A DNA stretch of 58,416 nucleotides from Citrobacter freundii (GCF_011077955.1 NZ_JAALBX010000021.1:1-58416), one strand, 5' to 3'. Counted from the first letter of the stretch, positions 9,962 to 21,355 are shown. Numbers and translations are program-made. The notes: generated by a model not told the origin, from the letters alone.

Positions 9962-12406
9962 TTATGCCGCTTCGGACTTGCGCACTTTCTCAGGCATCTT
10001 TACCGGCTGCGTTGCCAGCTCATCAGGCTCAAACTCGTCCACATTGATGCTGCGCAGACGGCTTTCTTCCGCCTTGATAAGGATATTCGCCTCTTCCTGA
10101 GTGATATGTCCTTTCTCCAGCGCCTGTTGCGCCATCAGGTCAAGACGGGTGAAAGAGAGGTTTTTGCCCATCGCTTTGCAGATACGCTCATGAATCGGCT
10201 CGGCGGCAATCACGTCCATCAGCGCCGCTTCCAGCAGACCTACCGGGTTATACTCGCTGGCGGTCAAGTACTGGCCGCGACCGATGCGTGAACGCGTCGC
10301 CGATGGCGTTTGCAGAATCTGCGCCACTTTGTGATCCAATTTATCGGACGGTGCATCGTACTGTCTGCCCATCGGGAAGATAACCACGCGCAGCAGGCCT
10401 GCTACAGCTGCGTTCGGGAAGTTGCGCAGCAGGTCATCCATGGCTTGCTCGGCTTGATGCAGCGCATCCTGAACGCCCCAGTGCAGTAACGGCAGATCGG
10501 CTTCGTTACGCCCTTCGTCGTCATAGCGTTTCAGCACCGCCGAGGCCAGATAGAGCTGGCTCAGGATATCGCCAAGGCGCGCTGAAATACGTTCACGACG
10601 TTTGAGGCTGCCGCCCAGCACCGCCATGGAGACGTCCGACAGCAGCGCAAGGTTGGCGCTCAGGCGGTTCAGATGCTGGTAGTAACGTTTGGTCGCGTCG
10701 CGGGTCGGCGTGCGGCTGGTTAAGCCATTTGTCAGGCCAAGCCAGAAGCTACGTACTTTATTACTGCCAACGTGACCGATGTGTTTAAACAGCAGTTTAT
10801 CGAACGCATCCACATCATTATTCTGTGCCGCCGCCATCTCTTCGAGGACATACGGATGGCAGCGAATCGCGCCCTGACCGAAGATCATCATGCTACGGGT
10901 AAGAATGTTTGCGCCTTCAACCGTGATGGCGATAGGTGCGCCCTGATAGGCACGCGCCAGGAAGTTGCCTTCGCCAAGCATAATGCCTTTACCGCCGGTG
11001 ATATCCATCGCATCAATGATGGATTGCTGACCACGGTGGGTGCAGTGATATTTAACAATCGCCGACAACACTGCCGGTTTTTCGCCAAGCATAATGCCGT
11101 AAGTGATAAGCGATGCCGCTGCATCCATCACATACGCGTTACCTGCAATGCGCGCCAGCGGCTCTTCAATGCCTTCCATCTTACCGATAGAGATTTTGAA
11201 CTGACGGCGAATATGGGCATAAGCACCGGTCGCCAGCGCCACGGACTTCACGCCGCCGGTTGAGTTAGACGGCAGGGTAATACCACGGCCGACCGACAGG
11301 CATTCCACCAGCATACGCCAGCCCTGACCGGCCATCGCCGGGCCGCCGATGATGTAATCAATGGGGACGAAAATATCCTGGCCGCGAGTAGGGCCGTTCT
11401 GGAACGGCACGTTCAGCGGGAAGTGACGTTTACCGATTTCAACCCCGGGGGTATTGGTCGGGATCAGCGCACAGGTGATGCCAAGCTCTTGTTCGCCGCC
11501 CAGTAAACGATCCGGGTCAGAGAGTTTAAACGCCAGGCCGAGCACCGTCGCGATAGGCGCCAGCGTGATATAACGCTTATTCCAGGTCAGGCGCATGCCG
11601 AGCACTTGCTCGCCTTTCCAGTCGCCCATACATACCACACCGGTATCCGGAATGGCGCCTGCATCAGAACCCGCTTCGGGGCTGGTCAATGCAAAGCAGG
11701 GGATTTCCTGACCACGCGCCAGGCGCGGCAGATAATGATTTTTTTGCTCATCCGTACCGTAATGTTGCAGCAGTTCGCCCGGGCCTAATGAGTTCGGTAC
11801 GCCAACGGTGATGGCCAGAATGCCCGATACGCCGGAGAGTTTTTGCAGCACGCGAGACTGGGCGTAAGCGGAAAACTCCAGACCGCCGTACTCTTTTTTG
11901 ATGATCATCGCGAAGAAGCGGTGTTCTTTCAGATAGTCCCACAGTTCCGGCGGCAAATCGGCAAGCTCGTGGGTAATCTGGAAATCGTTCGCCATACGGC
12001 AGGCTTCTTCTACCGGGCCATCAATAAACGCCTGTTCTTCCGCGGTTAACTGAGGCTTCGGATAGTTGTGCAGTTTTTGCCAGTCCGGCTTGCCCTGAAA
12101 GAGCTCGCCTTCCCACCACGTGGTCCCGGCATCAATCGCTTCTTTTTCGGTGCGCGACATCGGCGGCATCACTTTACGGAAGCCCTTAAACACCGGCGCG
12201 GAAATCAGCGATTTACGCATCGGCGTAAAATTGAACGGCACAAGAATAATGGCAAGCGGGACCAGCACCCAAATTGACCACAGGCCTGACACGCCTAACG
12301 CAGCGGTCCAGGCGAGCAGGATAAGGCTGCTAACCAGCAAATTGACCCGGTGATAAAACAGCACGCCGAGCAGAATAAGGGTGGCAACAATACTCAAAAT
12401 CATCAT
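9962..12406 (-). CDS. fadE: Acyl-CoA dehydrogenase FadE
   Basis: An 814-residue flavoprotein that introduces the trans-2 double bond into acyl-CoA, the first step of beta-oxidation. Two hydrophobic segments occupy the first ~60 residues and suggest membrane attachment, as in E. coli FadE. The acyl-CoA dehydrogenase core follows: the FAD-binding [12 protein letters not shown] region near residue 240, and GGKGIMLGE and [15 protein letters not shown] further on. The C-terminal DUF1974 extension typical of enterobacterial FadE is present. A FadR-type operator lies 23 bp before the start codon, which points to fatty-acid-controlled repression. Confidence 0.96.
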   Translation of the reverse strand: MMILSIVATLILLGVLFYHRVNLLVSSLILLAWTAALGVSGLWSIWVLVPLAIILVPFNFTPMRKSLISAPVFKGFRKVMPPMSRTEKEAIDAGTTWWEGELFQGKPDWQKLHNYPKPQLTAEEQAFIDGPVEEACRMANDFQITHELADLPPELWDYLKEHRFFAMIIKKEYGGLEFSAYAQSRVLQKLSGVSGILAITVGVPNSLGPGELLQHYGTDEQKNHYLPRLARGQEIPCFALTSPEAGSDAGAIPDTGVVCMGDWKGEQVLGMRLTWNKRYITLAPIATVLGLAFKLSDPDRLLGGEQELGITCALIPTNTPGVEIGKRHFPLNVPFQNGPTRGQDIFVPIDYIIGGPAMAGQGWRMLVECLSVGRGITLPSNSTGGVKSVALATGAYAHIRRQFKISIGKMEGIEEPLARIAGNAYVMDAAASLITYGIMLGEKPAVLSAIVKYHCTHRGQQSIIDAMDITGGKGIMLGEGNFLARAYQGAPIAITVEGANILTRSMMIFGQGAIRCHPYVLEEMAAAQNNDVDAFDKLLFKHIGHVGSNKVRSFWLGLTNGLTSRTPTRDATKRYYQHLNRLSANLALLSDVSMAVLGGSLKRRERISARLGDILSQLYLASAVLKRYDDEGRNEADLPLLHWGVQDALHQAEQAMDDLLRNFPNAAVAGLLRVVIFPMGRQYDAPSDKLDHKVAQILQTPSATRSRIGRGQYLTASEYNPVGLLEAALMDVIAAEPIHERICKAMGKNLSFTRLDLMAQQALEKGHITQEEANILIKAEESRLRSINVDEFEPDELATQPVKMPEKVRKSEAA

Positions 12407-12428
12407 AGCTAAAAGCTCCCTGTCTTGT

Positions 12429-12445
12429 AGGAGGTCTGACCACTT
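12429..12445 (-). promoter_or_regulatory. FadR operator upstream of fadE
   Basis: On the minus strand the site reads AAGTGGTCAGACCTCCT and matches 13 of the 15 specified positions of the FadR consensus (ANCTGGTCNGACCTGTT). It lies 23 bp before the fadE start, where FadR would repress in the absence of long-chain acyl-CoA. Confidence 0.75.
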
Positions 12446-12634
12446 GTGATGATTAGGTTGTAGTGGATGCGCAGTTTTTTATCAATATATTTACAATATA
12501 ATTACAACCTGGTTCACATTGTTCCCGTCAACGGACGCAAATCCTGATGAAAGCAAGCGGGGTGATGCTTCTCGCTTTCAAGGCTATCCGGTACACTGCA
12601 AGGGTTATTCTCTTTCATGCTTAAGGAAATCCTC

Positions 12635-13216
12635 ATGTACCAGGATCTGATTCGAAGCGAGCTGAACGAAGCCGCAGAAACGCTGGCTAACTTCCTCAAG
12701 GACGACGCGAATGTTCATGCCATCCAGCGCGCTGCCGTGCTGCTGGCAGACAGCTTTAAAGCGGGCGGTAAAGTGCTTTCTTGCGGTAACGGTGGTTCGC
12801 ATTGCGATGCGATGCACTTTGCTGAAGAACTGACTGGCCGCTACCGTGAAAATCGCCCCGGCTACCCGGCCATCGCGATTTCTGACGTCAGCCATATCTC
12901 ATGCGTGGGCAACGACTTTGGTTATGAATACATCTTTTCCCGCTATGTTGAAGCGGTAGGCCGTGAAGGCGATGTGTTGCTTGGGATTTCTACGTCTGGC
13001 AATTCCGGTAACGTCATTAAAGCCATTGAAGCGGCGCGTGCCAAAGGGATGAAAGTGATAACCCTGACCGGCAAAGATGGCGGCAAAATGGCAGGTAGCG
13101 CAGATATCGAAATTCGGGTTCCACACTTCGGTTATGCCGACCGTGTTCAGGAAATCCATATTAAAGTGATCCATATCCTGATTCAGTTAATCGAAAAAGA
13201 AATGGTCAAAGCGTAA
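12635..13216 (+). CDS. gmhA: Sedoheptulose 7-phosphate isomerase
   Basis: A 193-residue SIS-domain isomerase (also lpcA) that makes D-glycero-D-manno-heptose 7-phosphate, the first committed step to the heptose of the LPS inner core. Typical segments are [22 protein letters not shown] (seen as [10 protein letters not shown]), [13 protein letters not shown] (the SIS phosphosugar loop) and [17 protein letters not shown] near the C-terminus. The start [17 protein letters not shown] matches E. coli; an ATG six codons upstream has no better ribosome binding site. It is divergent from fadE. Confidence 0.96.
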   Translation: MYQDLIRSELNEAAETLANFLKDDANVHAIQRAAVLLADSFKAGGKVLSCGNGGSHCDAMHFAEELTGRYRENRPGYPAIAISDVSHISCVGNDFGYEYIFSRYVEAVGREGDVLLGISTSGNSGNVIKAIEAARAKGMKVITLTGKDGGKMAGSADIEIRVPHFGYADRVQEIHIKVIHILIQLIEKEMVKA

Positions 13217-13224
13217 CTGTACAC

Positions 13225-13244
13225 AAGGGGCGCAAGCCCCTTTT
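13225..13244 (+). terminator. Weak terminator after gmhA
   Basis: Stem AAGGGGC/GCCCCTT with a GCAA loop and four T residues, 8 bp after the gmhA stop codon. yafJ begins 17 bp later, so some readthrough is likely. Confidence 0.7.
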
Positions 13245-13261
13245 ATAACGGGAGGTGGGTG

Positions 13262-14029
13262 ATGTGTGAACTGCTCGGGATGAGCGCGAATGTGCCAACC
13301 GATATTTGCTTTAGCTTTAGCGGCCTTGTTCAACGCGGCGGCGGCACCGGGCCGCATAAAGATGGCTGGGGCATCACCTTTTACGAAGGTAAAGGCTGCC
13401 GTACCTTTAAAGACCCGCAACCCAGTTTTAACTCACCGATCGCCCGCCTGGTTCAGGAATACCCCATAAAATCCTGCTCGGTCGTGGCGCATATCCGCCA
13501 GGCGAATCGGGGAAAAGTCGCGCTGGAAAACACCCATCCCTTTACCCGGGAATTGTGGGGGCGTAACTGGACCTACGCGCACAACGGGCAACTCAAAGGT
13601 TATCACAACCTTGAAACCGGCAATTTTCGCCCGGTCGGTGAAACCGACAGTGAAAAAGCGTTTTGTTGGCTACTCAATAAACTGGCCACGCGCTATCCGC
13701 GTACGCCCGGCAAAATGGAAGCGGTGTTTCGCTACATCGCCTCGTTGGCGGGAGAACTGCGTGAGAAGGGTGTTTTCAATATGCTGCTGTCTGACGGGCG
13801 CTACGTCATGGCGTTTTGTTCGACCAACTTATTCTGGATAACGCGTCGTGCGCCGTTCGGCGTGGCAAAGCTTTTGGATCAAGATGTTGAAATCGACTTC
13901 CAACGAGAGACCACACCAAACGATGTGGTCACTGTGATTGCCACTCAGCCGCTGACCGGCAATGAGGCCTGGCAGAAAATCATGCCAGGCGAGTGGGCAT
14001 TATTTTGTCTCGGGGAGCGTATAGTTTGA
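13262..14029 (+). CDS. yafJ: Class II glutamine amidotransferase-like protein YafJ
   Basis: A 255-residue Ntn-hydrolase of the GATase type 2 fold. Cys2, right after the initiator Met, is the expected N-terminal nucleophile ([10 protein letters not shown]). Other signature stretches are [25 protein letters not shown] and TYAHNGQL. It stands alone without a synthase domain, and the amide acceptor is unknown. The ATG is chosen rather than the GTG one codon before it because the nucleophile must be residue 2. Its last 30 bp overlap the convergent yafK. Confidence 0.9.
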   Translation: MCELLGMSANVPTDICFSFSGLVQRGGGTGPHKDGWGITFYEGKGCRTFKDPQPSFNSPIARLVQEYPIKSCSVVAHIRQANRGKVALENTHPFTRELWGRNWTYAHNGQLKGYHNLETGNFRPVGETDSEKAFCWLLNKLATRYPRTPGKMEAVFRYIASLAGELREKGVFNMLLSDGRYVMAFCSTNLFWITRRAPFGVAKLLDQDVEIDFQRETTPNDVVTVIATQPLTGNEAWQKIMPGEWALFCLGERIV

Positions 14030-14737
14030 GACGAGCTGCGGCTGAACCGGCTTGCTTGTCATCGGCTTACTGACTACATAGCGGCCATCGACCACCGAGA
14101 CCACTGGCGGCTGGTGGGTGGCGGCAAAATAGTCATATCCCGGCTTCAATTGTTTCCAGAAGTCGATATGGAAAGAGTATTTATGACGCTGCATATTGGC
14201 GTCGGTCATGCGGAACGGATAGATGCTTATCTGCACGTTCGGTTGACCAAACACCAGCGCGCCGGTCACGAACTGGAAGATCTCGTCAATACTCTGATCG
14301 GTCATGGCATAACACCCGATTGACACGCACGCGCCGTGAATCATCAGGTATTTTCCTTCATAGCCGTGCGCACGGTCATACGCGTTAGGAAAACCGATGT
14401 TAATCGCTTTATAGAAGCGGCTGTCCGGTTTTAACTGACTGCGTTGTACCGAATAAAATCCTTCCGGGCTTTTAAAATCGCCCTGGCGCTGTTTCGGGCC
14501 CAGTCCGCCGGAATAACTACAGATGCGGTATGAATCCAACAGTTGAAACTGCTCGCCCATTTTTACATACAGATCAAGAGTACGTTCTTCCTTAAAGATC
14601 TGAATATAAACCGGTGAGCCCATCAATTGCTGTCTCAATTCTTTCTTAATGGGTGTGGCGCTGTCATTGCTGATTAGGCTGGCAAACGCCAGGCACGGCA
14701 TCAGAAGCATCGCAATAATGACTGCGATTTTACGCAT
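14000..14737 (-). CDS. yafK: L,D-transpeptidase-fold amidase YafK (DpaA)
   Basis: A 245-residue periplasmic YkuD-fold protein. The signal peptide covers about residues 1-19. The catalytic motif [12 protein letters not shown] places His134 and Cys142 at the active site. In E. coli, YafK (DpaA/LdtF) detaches Braun lipoprotein from peptidoglycan rather than forming cross-links. The start [12 protein letters not shown] is preceded by GGAAA and gives a proper signal sequence; the longer in-frame version does not. It is convergent with yafJ, with a 30-bp tail overlap. Confidence 0.92.
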   Translation of the reverse strand: MRKIAVIIAMLLMPCLAFASLISNDSATPIKKELRQQLMGSPVYIQIFKEERTLDLYVKMGEQFQLLDSYRICSYSGGLGPKQRQGDFKSPEGFYSVQRSQLKPDSRFYKAINIGFPNAYDRAHGYEGKYLMIHGACVSIGCYAMTDQSIDEIFQFVTGALVFGQPNVQISIYPFRMTDANMQRHKYSFHIDFWKQLKPGYDYFAATHQPPVVSVVDGRYVVSKPMTSKPVQPQLVSNYTLPETK

Positions 14738-15201
14738 ACTGCTTATTTCCTTGATAAATCGATAACAAATGCCGCAACGGCACAACAAATGGAAACCCTA
14801 AATCGGACGATTCTGGATTGAGTGCGCTCACATTAGCACCGCTATTATTTTTCGCAAGCGTGCCGAATGGAGTTTACAATTCAGTTTTGCTACACGGTCT
14901 TGTCGAACCTTGCTGACACCTGCAAAAACTTTGCGTACCCGCTCGCAGTTATGATCCCTTTTAATCTATTTCTGACGCTAATTAACCGATTGATGTTACC
15001 ATTCACGCCGTATGATGAGCTGCACAGAAGAAAGGAAATTCTCCTGACAATCATTACCCGCCCTCTGCATTTTCCGGCCGCGTTGCCTGGTGTGCAGGCG
15101 TGAATGTCCCCGCTTTCTTTTCTTCCTGCATTGCAGTGACTTTCAACTCTGGTTTCGGCATGTTATGCCGGGATTTACATTAACTATTCCGTGCTAACTT
15201 T
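14738..15201. other. Intergenic region between yafK and nqrA
   Basis: About 460 bp without a convincing gene. It must hold the divergent yafK promoter and the nqr operon promoter. A 78-codon open frame inside it (14867-15103) has no good ribosome binding site and no recognisable family. A pyrimidine-rich stretch with TTCCTGCATTGCAG lies about 80 bp before nqrA. I see no clear FNR, ArcA or NarP site by eye. Confidence 0.5.
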
Positions 15202-16545
15202 ATGATTAAAATTAAAAAAGGGCTTGATCTTCCCATCGCGGGCCTGCCGGAACAGCAGGTGTCGGATGGCCCTGTTATTCAGCACGTAGCCTTGCATGGC
15301 GAGGAGTACGTTGGAATGCGCCCCTCAATGCTGGTCAAAGAAGGCGACAGGGTAATAAAAGGGCAGGCGCTGTTCGAAGATAAGAAAACGCCTGGCGTTG
15401 TGTTTACTGCGCCCGCCAGCGGTGAAATCGTGGCGATACATCGTGGCGAGCGCCGTGTGTTACAGGCGATTGTCATTCGCGTCGAAGGCGATGAGCAGCG
15501 CACGTTTACGCGTTACGAACGCGCGTCACTGGCCTCGCTTCCTCGTGAAACGGTGCAGCAGCAACTGCTGGATTCCGGCCTTTGGACCGCGCTGCGCACC
15601 AGGCCGTTTAGCAAAACCCCGGTACCGGGCAGCGTGCCTGCGGCGATTTTCGTCACCGCCATGGATACTAATCCCCTGAGCGCCAACCCCGAGCCTATCA
15701 TTCTTAGTCATCGCGCGATGTTCGATGCCGGTCTTTGCATACTGACGCGGCTAACGCCGGGCAAAGTGCACGTCTGCCAGCAGGGCGGCGGCAAACTGGG
15801 CGGTCACACCAGCGGGCAGGTGACATTTAATGAATTTTCCGGCCCGCATCCAGCGGGATTACCCGGCACCCACATTCACTTTCTGGAACCCGTCAGCCTG
15901 ACTAAACAGGTGTGGCATCTCAACTATCAGGACGTTATTGCTATTGGCAAACTGTTCGTTGAAGGCGAGCTGTGGACTGAGCGCGTTATAGCGCTGGGCG
16001 GCCCGCAAGTGAAAAACCCACGCCTGATTCGCACCCAGCTTGGCGCATCGCTTGAAGAGTTAACGGCGGGTGAATTGCGTGACGGCGATAACCGACTGAT
16101 TTCCGGCTCCGTACTCAATGGTACACATGTCCGTGGCACGCGCGCGTATCTGGGCCGTTTCCATTTACAGGTCAGCGTGCTGCCTGAAGGCGGCGAAAAA
16201 GAGCTGTTTGGTTGGGTGATGCCCGGTAAAGAAAAATTTTCGATTACCCGCACGACGCTCGGCCATTTCTTTAAAAACAAACGCTTTAATTTCTCCACAG
16301 ATACCAACGGCGGCGAGCGCGCTATGGTGCCAATTGGCAATTACGAACGCGTCATGCCGTTAGATATCTTACCCACGTTGCTGCTACGCGATTTGCTGGC
16401 AGGCGACACCGATGGCGCGCAGGCGCTTGGGTGTCTGGAACTGGATGAAGAAGATTTAGCGCTCTGCACCTATGTTTGCCCCGGTAAGTATGAATACGGC
16501 CCGGTGCTGCGCGATGTGTTAACCCGTATTGAGCAGGAAGGATAA
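15202..16545 (+). CDS. nqrA: Na(+)-translocating NADH:quinone reductase subunit A
   Basis: A 447-residue subunit A of the sodium-pumping NADH:quinone oxidoreductase, a peripheral cytoplasmic subunit that contributes to quinone binding. The N-terminus [14 protein letters not shown] and the lipoyl-like segment [18 protein letters not shown] are typical. The Cys-containing C-terminus [14 protein letters not shown] is a family hallmark. It opens an operon of seven genes with tight spacing (3 bp to nqrB). The operon is lacking in E. coli K-12 but is found in Klebsiella and relatives. Confidence 0.96.
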   Translation: MIKIKKGLDLPIAGLPEQQVSDGPVIQHVALHGEEYVGMRPSMLVKEGDRVIKGQALFEDKKTPGVVFTAPASGEIVAIHRGERRVLQAIVIRVEGDEQRTFTRYERASLASLPRETVQQQLLDSGLWTALRTRPFSKTPVPGSVPAAIFVTAMDTNPLSANPEPIILSHRAMFDAGLCILTRLTPGKVHVCQQGGGKLGGHTSGQVTFNEFSGPHPAGLPGTHIHFLEPVSLTKQVWHLNYQDVIAIGKLFVEGELWTERVIALGGPQVKNPRLIRTQLGASLEELTAGELRDGDNRLISGSVLNGTHVRGTRAYLGRFHLQVSVLPEGGEKELFGWVMPGKEKFSITRTTLGHFFKNKRFNFSTDTNGGERAMVPIGNYERVMPLDILPTLLLRDLLAGDTDGAQALGCLELDEEDLALCTYVCPGKYEYGPVLRDVLTRIEQEG

Positions 16546-16548
16546 ACA

Positions 16549-17787
16549 ATGGGTTTGAAGCACTTTTTTGAAAAGCTTGAGCCGCATTTTATTGAAGGCG
16601 GCAAGCTTGCGAAGTATTACCCCTTGTATGAAGCGACCGTAACGATCTTCTATACGCCGGGACTGGTAACCCGAGGCGCCTCGCATGTGCGCGATGCCAT
16701 CGACTTAAAACGCATGATGATCCTGGTCTGGTTCTCGGTATTTCCGGCTATGTTCTGGGGCATGTATAACGTCGGGTTACAAACCATTCCTGCGCTGAAT
16801 AAGCTCTACGAGCCTGCTCAGTTAGCACAGGTGATCGCGAACAACTGGCATTACCAGACGGCCCAATGGCTGGGCGCAAGCTTTGCGCCTGATGCAGGCT
16901 GGCTCAGTATGATGACTCTGGGCGCCGTCTATTTCCTGCCGATTTACCTGACAGTTTTCCTGGTGGGCGGTTTCTGGGAAGTGCTGTTCGCTATCGTGCG
17001 CAAGCATGAAATCAACGAAGGCTTTTTTGTCACGTCGATTCTCTTCGCGTTGATCGTCCCACCAACGCTGCCGCTCTGGCAGGCGGCGCTCGGTATAAGC
17101 TTTGGCGTGGTTATCGCAAAAGAGCTGTTTGGCGGCACCGGGCGTAACTTCCTAAACCCGGCGCTGGCCGGGCGTGCATTTCTGTTCTTTGCCTATCCGG
17201 CGCAGATCTCCGGCGACCTGGTATGGACGGCGGCGGATGGTTTTTCTGGTGCTACCCCTTTGTCACAGTGGGCAAGCGGCGGCGGTCAGTCGCTGGTGGA
17301 TGTCACCACTGGTCTGCCGGTGAGCTGGATGGATGCTTTCCTGGGCTTTATTCCCGGCTCGATTGGCGAAGTCTCAACGCTTATGATCTTCATCGGGGGC
17401 GCCATTATTCTGTTTGGCCGCGTCGCCTCATGGCGAATTGTGGCAGGCGTGATGCTTGGCATGATAGCCACCTCAACGCTGTTTAACCTGATAGGCTCCG
17501 ACACCAATCCGCTGTTTTCCATGCCCTGGTACTGGCATATGGTGCTGGGCGGTTTTGCGTTCGGGATGATGTTTATGGCAACAGACCCGGTTTCCGCGTC
17601 CTTTACCGAGAAAGGGAAATGGTGCTACGGCGCGTTGATTGGCGCGATGTGTGTACTTATTCGCGTGGCGAACCCCGCTTATCCTGAAGGTATGATGCTG
17701 GCCATTCTGTTTGCCAACCTGTTCGCGCCGCTGTTCGATTATCTGGTGGTGCAGGCCAATATCAAGCGGAGGGCGTCCCGTGGCTGA
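16549..17787 (+). CDS. nqrB: Na(+)-translocating NADH:quinone reductase subunit B
   Basis: A 412-residue integral membrane subunit with about ten hydrophobic segments and homology to RnfD. The FMN is carried covalently by the Thr in [11 protein letters not shown] (the SGAT motif). [19 protein letters not shown] is another characteristic stretch, recognisable by [10 protein letters not shown]. It forms part of the sodium channel and riboflavin site. Its last 8 bp contain the nqrC start (GTGGCTGA), so the two genes are translationally coupled. Confidence 0.96.
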   Translation: MGLKHFFEKLEPHFIEGGKLAKYYPLYEATVTIFYTPGLVTRGASHVRDAIDLKRMMILVWFSVFPAMFWGMYNVGLQTIPALNKLYEPAQLAQVIANNWHYQTAQWLGASFAPDAGWLSMMTLGAVYFLPIYLTVFLVGGFWEVLFAIVRKHEINEGFFVTSILFALIVPPTLPLWQAALGISFGVVIAKELFGGTGRNFLNPALAGRAFLFFAYPAQISGDLVWTAADGFSGATPLSQWASGGGQSLVDVTTGLPVSWMDAFLGFIPGSIGEVSTLMIFIGGAIILFGRVASWRIVAGVMLGMIATSTLFNLIGSDTNPLFSMPWYWHMVLGGFAFGMMFMATDPVSASFTEKGKWCYGALIGAMCVLIRVANPAYPEGMMLAILFANLFAPLFDYLVVQANIKRRASRG

Positions 17788-18574
17788 GGTTAAAAGTTTC
17801 GACACGCCGGGCAGAACCCTGCTGGCGGTACTGGTGCTGTGTCTGGTGTGCTCTGTGATTGTAGCGGGCTCCTCAGTGGGCCTGAAGTCGCGCCAGCAGG
17901 AGCAAAAAATGCTCGATAAGCAGCGTAATATTTTACAGGTTGCGGGCTTAATGGCGCCGCAAATGAAAGACGATGAGGTCAAAGCGACCTTCGACTCACG
18001 TATTAGCCCGCGGCTGGTAGATTTAAACACCGGTGAATTTATCAATAAAGACCCCGGGCAGTTTGACCAGAGTATGGCGCTGAAAGACCCCAACCTCAGC
18101 ATTGCGTTGCCTGCGGAGCAAGATCCCGCCGGTATTAAACGCCGCAGTAACATTGCCGAAATCTACCTGGTGCGTGATGAACAGCAGCGCATCCAGGAAT
18201 TAGTGCTACCGGTTTATGGTAATGGTCTGTGGTCGATGATGTACGCCTTTGTGGCGCTGGATACCGATGGCCGCACGGTCAAAGGCATTACCTATTATGA
18301 CCAGGGCGAAACCCCGGGGCTTGGCGGTGAAATCGAAAACCCTAACTGGCAGCAGCAGTGGGTGGGTAAAAAGTTACTCGATAAAGACGGCAAACCGGCG
18401 TTACGCATTGTTAAAGGCGGCGCGCGAGCGGGTGATGAGTACGGCGTGGACGGGCTTTCCGGTGCAACGCTTACCTCAAACGGTGTGCAGCGCAGCTTTG
18501 ATTTCTGGATGGGCGAGCGTGGTTTCGGCCCCTTCTTAAAACGCCTTCGTGAAGGAGCGCTTAACAATGGCTGA
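17780..18574 (+). CDS. nqrC: Na(+)-translocating NADH:quinone reductase subunit C
   Basis: A 264-residue subunit with one N-terminal transmembrane helix (about residues 12-34) and a periplasmic FMN-binding domain. The covalent FMN site is the Thr in [13 protein letters not shown]. The start is a GTG inside the nqrB stop region; an upstream frame exists but belongs to nqr[29 protein letters not shown], seen as [10 protein letters not shown], is the usual segment ahead of the flavin site. It overlaps nqrD by 8 bp. Confidence 0.95.
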   Translation: MAEVKSFDTPGRTLLAVLVLCLVCSVIVAGSSVGLKSRQQEQKMLDKQRNILQVAGLMAPQMKDDEVKATFDSRISPRLVDLNTGEFINKDPGQFDQSMALKDPNLSIALPAEQDPAGIKRRSNIAEIYLVRDEQQRIQELVLPVYGNGLWSMMYAFVALDTDGRTVKGITYYDQGETPGLGGEIENPNWQQQWVGKKLLDKDGKPALRIVKGGARAGDEYGVDGLSGATLTSNGVQRSFDFWMGERGFGPFLKRLREGALNNG

Positions 18575-19205
18575 AATTAGCAATATGAAAGAGATCAAGC
18601 GGGTGCTGGTCGCCCCGCTGGTGGATAACAACCCGATCTCATTGCAGGTGCTCGGAGTCTGTTCGGCTCTGGCGGTCACGACTAAACTTGAGACCGCGTT
18701 CGTTATGACACTCGCGGTGACGCTGGTGACAGCGTTCTCCAGCATGTTTATCTCGATGATCCGCAATTATATACCCAACAGCGTGCGCATCATTGTACAG
18801 ATGGCGATCATTGCCTCGTTGGTTATCGTGGTCGATCAGGTCTTGCGTGCCTTCGCTTATGAAATTTCAAAACAGCTTTCGGTATTCGTGGGGCTTATCA
18901 TCACGAACTGTATCGTAATGGGACGTGCTGAAGCCTATGCCATGAAGTCGCCACCTCTTGCGAGCTTTATGGACGGTATCGGCAACGGACTGGGCTATGG
19001 CGTCATCCTGATTATCGTCGGGTTCCTGCGTGAGCTTATCGGCAGCGGCAAACTGTTTGGCGTGACGGTGCTGGAAACGGTGCAAAACGGCGGACATTAT
19101 CTTCCGAACGGCCTGTTCCTGTTGGCGCCCAGCGCGTTCTTTATTATCGGGCTGCTGATTTGGGGACTGCGTACCCTGAAGCCTGAACAGCAGGAAAAGG
19201 AGTAA
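18567..19205 (+). CDS. nqrD: Na(+)-translocating NADH:quinone reductase subunit D
   Basis: A 212-residue membrane subunit with six hydrophobic helices, homologous to Rnf[12 protein letters not shown] contains the conserved Cys that, with its partner in NqrE, ligates the intramembrane iron centre. The start [12 protein letters not shown] overlaps the nqrC stop within ATGGCTGA. It ends 3 bp before nqrE. Confidence 0.95.
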   Translation: MAEISNMKEIKRVLVAPLVDNNPISLQVLGVCSALAVTTKLETAFVMTLAVTLVTAFSSMFISMIRNYIPNSVRIIVQMAIIASLVIVVDQVLRAFAYEISKQLSVFVGLIITNCIVMGRAEAYAMKSPPLASFMDGIGNGLGYGVILIIVGFLRELIGSGKLFGVTVLETVQNGGHYLPNGLFLLAPSAFFIIGLLIWGLRTLKPEQQEKE

Positions 19206-19208
19206 CCC

Positions 19209-19805
19209 ATGGCCCATTACATAAGCCTGTTTGTACGCGCGGTGTTTGTGGAAAACATGGCGCTGGCCTTCTTTCTGGGGATGTGTACCTTTCTGGCGGT
19301 ATCCAAAAAGGTCTCGACGGCGTTTGGCCTTGGCATCGCAGTTACCGTGGTGCTGGGTATCTCGGTCCCGGTAAACAATCTGGTGTTCAATCTGGTCCTG
19401 CGTGATGGCGCGCTGGTGAAAGGGGTGGATCTGAGTTTCCTTAACTTCATCACCTTCATCGGGGTTATCGCCGCGCTGGTACAGATCCTTGAGATGACGC
19501 TCGATAGATACTTTCCTTCGCTGTACAACGCACTGGGTATTTTCCTGCCGCTTATCGCGGTGAACTGCGCCATTTTTGGCGGCGTCTCTTTTATGGTCCA
19601 GCGTGACTATAACTTCAGCGAATCCATCGTATACGGCTTTGGTTCCGGTATCGGTTGGATGCTCGCGATTGTCGCCCTGGCGGGGATCCGAGAAAAAATG
19701 AAGTACGCCAACGTGCCAGCGGGCCTTCGCGGCCTCGGAATTACCTTTATCACCACCGGCCTGATGGCGTTGGGCTTTATGTCCTTCTCCGGTGTGCAGC
19801 TTTAA
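19209..19805 (+). CDS. nqrE: Na(+)-translocating NADH:quinone reductase subunit E
   Basis: A 198-residue membrane subunit with six hydrophobic helices, inverted relative to NqrD, homologous to Rnf[18 protein letters not shown] carries the second conserved Cys of the iron centre shared with NqrD. The N-terminus [19 protein letters not shown] is the family start. It is followed by nqrF after 9 bp. Confidence 0.96.
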   Translation: MAHYISLFVRAVFVENMALAFFLGMCTFLAVSKKVSTAFGLGIAVTVVLGISVPVNNLVFNLVLRDGALVKGVDLSFLNFITFIGVIAALVQILEMTLDRYFPSLYNALGIFLPLIAVNCAIFGGVSFMVQRDYNFSESIVYGFGSGIGWMLAIVALAGIREKMKYANVPAGLRGLGITFITTGLMALGFMSFSGVQL

Positions 19806-19814
19806 GGGACTGAT

Positions 19815-21041
19815 ATGACAGAAATACTTCTTGGCGTGGGGATGTTCACGCTGATCGTGTTGGCGCTTTCGGTGCTGATTTTGTTTGCCAAGTCAAAACT
19901 GGTCAATTCCAGCGATGTGGTTATCGAAATCAATGACGATGCCGATAAAAAATTTCTCGCACCAGCGGGCGACAAGCTGCTTAATACCTTAGCCAATCAT
20001 GGCATCTTTGTGTCGTCTGCCTGCGGCGGGGGCGGCTCCTGCGGGCAGTGTCGCGTAACGGTGAAATCTGGCGGTGGCGATATCCTCCCTACCGAACGGT
20101 CGCATATTTCGAAACGCGAAGCCAAAGAGGGCTGCCGTCTGGCCTGTCAGGTCGCGGTGCGCCAGGATATGAAAATCGCTTTACCAGAGGAGATTTTCGG
20201 CATTAAGAAATGGCATTGCGAAGTCATCTCTAACGATAACAAAGCGACTTTTATCAAAGAACTTAAGCTGCGCATTCCTGAAGGCGAAGACGTGCCGTTC
20301 CGGGCGGGTGGCTATATTCAAATTGAATGCCCGCCGCATAACATCTCTTATGCTGACTTCGACGTGCCGCAGGAGTATCGCGGCGATTGGGAAAAATTTA
20401 ATTTGTTCCGCTTCCAGTCGAATGTGACTGAGCCGTGTATACGCGCTTATTCCATGGCGAACTACCCGGATGAGAAAGGCATTATTATGCTCAACGTACG
20501 TATCGCTACGCCGCCTCCGGGCGTGCCGGATGCGCCGCCGGGCATTATGTCGTCTTATATTTGGTCGCTGAAAGCAGGGGACAGCGTTACCATCTCCGGC
20601 CCGTTTGGCGAGTTTTTTGCCAAAGATACCGACGCCGAAATGGTGTTTATCGGCGGTGGGGCAGGGATGGCGCCCATGCGCTCGCACATTTTCGACCAAC
20701 TGGGCCGCCTGAAAAGCAAACGCAAAATCAGCTTCTGGTACGGGGCGCGCTCGCTGCGTGAAATGTTCTATCAGGACGAGTTTGAACAACTGGCGCGTGA
20801 GCACCCTAACTTCACCTTTCATGTGGCGCTCTCCGATCCGCAGCCGGAAGATAACTGGACCGGTTATACTGGCTTTATACATAATGTCTTGTATGAAAAT
20901 TACCTGCGCGACCATCCGGCGCCGGAAGATTGCGAATTCTATATGTGCGGGCCGCCAATGATGAACGCCGCTGTCATCGCCATGCTGAAGAACCTGGGCG
21001 TGGAAGATGAAAACATCCTGTTGGATGATTTTGGAGGGTAA
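19815..21041 (+). CDS. nqrF: Na(+)-translocating NADH:quinone reductase subunit F
   Basis: A 408-residue electron-input subunit. One N-terminal membrane helix (about residues 3-25) is followed by a [2Fe-2S] ferredoxin domain with Cys70, Cys76, Cys79 and Cys111 ([10 protein letters not shown] and RLACQVA). The ferredoxin-reductase module binds FAD at RAYSMANYP and NADH at [14 protein letters not shown], and ends in [14 protein letters not shown]. It passes electrons from NADH into the complex. Its stop codon shares one base with the nqrM start. Confidence 0.97.
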   Translation: MTEILLGVGMFTLIVLALSVLILFAKSKLVNSSDVVIEINDDADKKFLAPAGDKLLNTLANHGIFVSSACGGGGSCGQCRVTVKSGGGDILPTERSHISKREAKEGCRLACQVAVRQDMKIALPEEIFGIKKWHCEVISNDNKATFIKELKLRIPEGEDVPFRAGGYIQIECPPHNISYADFDVPQEYRGDWEKFNLFRFQSNVTEPCIRAYSMANYPDEKGIIMLNVRIATPPPGVPDAPPGIMSSYIWSLKAGDSVTISGPFGEFFAKDTDAEMVFIGGGAGMAPMRSHIFDQLGRLKSKRKISFWYGARSLREMFYQDEFEQLAREHPNFTFHVALSDPQPEDNWTGYTGFIHNVLYENYLRDHPAPEDCEFYMCGPPMMNAAVIAMLKNLGVEDENILLDDFGG

Positions 21042-21256
21042 TGATGCTGACCATTTTTATCGCCACGTTTGCTATTTTTCTGCTGGTGGTGTTTGGCATG
21101 TCCCTCGGCGTGCTGGTTAAACGCAAATCGCTGCAAGGGAGTTGCGGCGGCATATCGTCGCTGGGGCTGGAGAAAGTCTGCGATTGCCCTGAACCCTGCG
21201 ATGCGCGGAAAAAACGTATCGCCCGGGAAGCCCGGCGGCAAAACCGCATTATCTGA
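21041..21256 (+). CDS. nqrM: NqrM, Na(+)-NQR maturation factor
   Basis: A 71-residue protein (DUF539 family) with an N-terminal membrane helix (about 2-24) and a cysteine-rich tail: Cys35 in GSCGG, then VCDCPEPCDARK. NqrM is needed to insert the intramembrane iron centre between NqrD and NqrE. It overlaps the nqrF stop codon (TAATG), which fits translational coupling at the end of the operon. Confidence 0.92.
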   Translation: MMLTIFIATFAIFLLVVFGMSLGVLVKRKSLQGSCGGISSLGLEKVCDCPEPCDARKKRIAREARRQNRII

Positions 21257-21260
21257 TCCT

Positions 21261-21283
21261 TATCGCCTCCTTTATGGAGGCGA
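21261..21283 (+). terminator. Probable terminator of the nqr operon
   Basis: Perfect 9-bp stem ATCGCCTCC/GGAGGCGAT with a 5-nt loop, 5 bp after the nqrM stop codon. The tail is CTCTTCTCC rather than a clean T run. Confidence 0.6.
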
Positions 21284-21319
21284 TCTCTTCTCCATCACTT
21301 CTCATTTTGCTTTATCAGG

Positions 21320-21335
21320 CTGTATACTTATCCAG
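21320..21335 (+). promoter_or_regulatory. LexA box upstream of dinB
   Basis: CTGTATACTTATCCAG fits CTGT-N8-CCAG, the variant LexA box of dinB in E. coli, and lies 20 bp before the dinB start. It predicts SOS induction. Confidence 0.85.
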
Positions 21336-21355
21336 TGTTATTCCTGAGGTAGGCT

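Noticed and set aside
10772..11263. 163-codon frame opposite fadE
   Set aside because: Antisense shadow of fadE; no initiation signal or family.
14867..15103. 78-codon plus-strand frame before nqrA
   Set aside because: No ribosome binding site, no recognisable family, and it lies in the presumed promoter region. Composition looks non-coding.
20181..20915. 244-codon frame opposite nqrF
   Set aside because: Antisense shadow of nqrF; no initiation signal.
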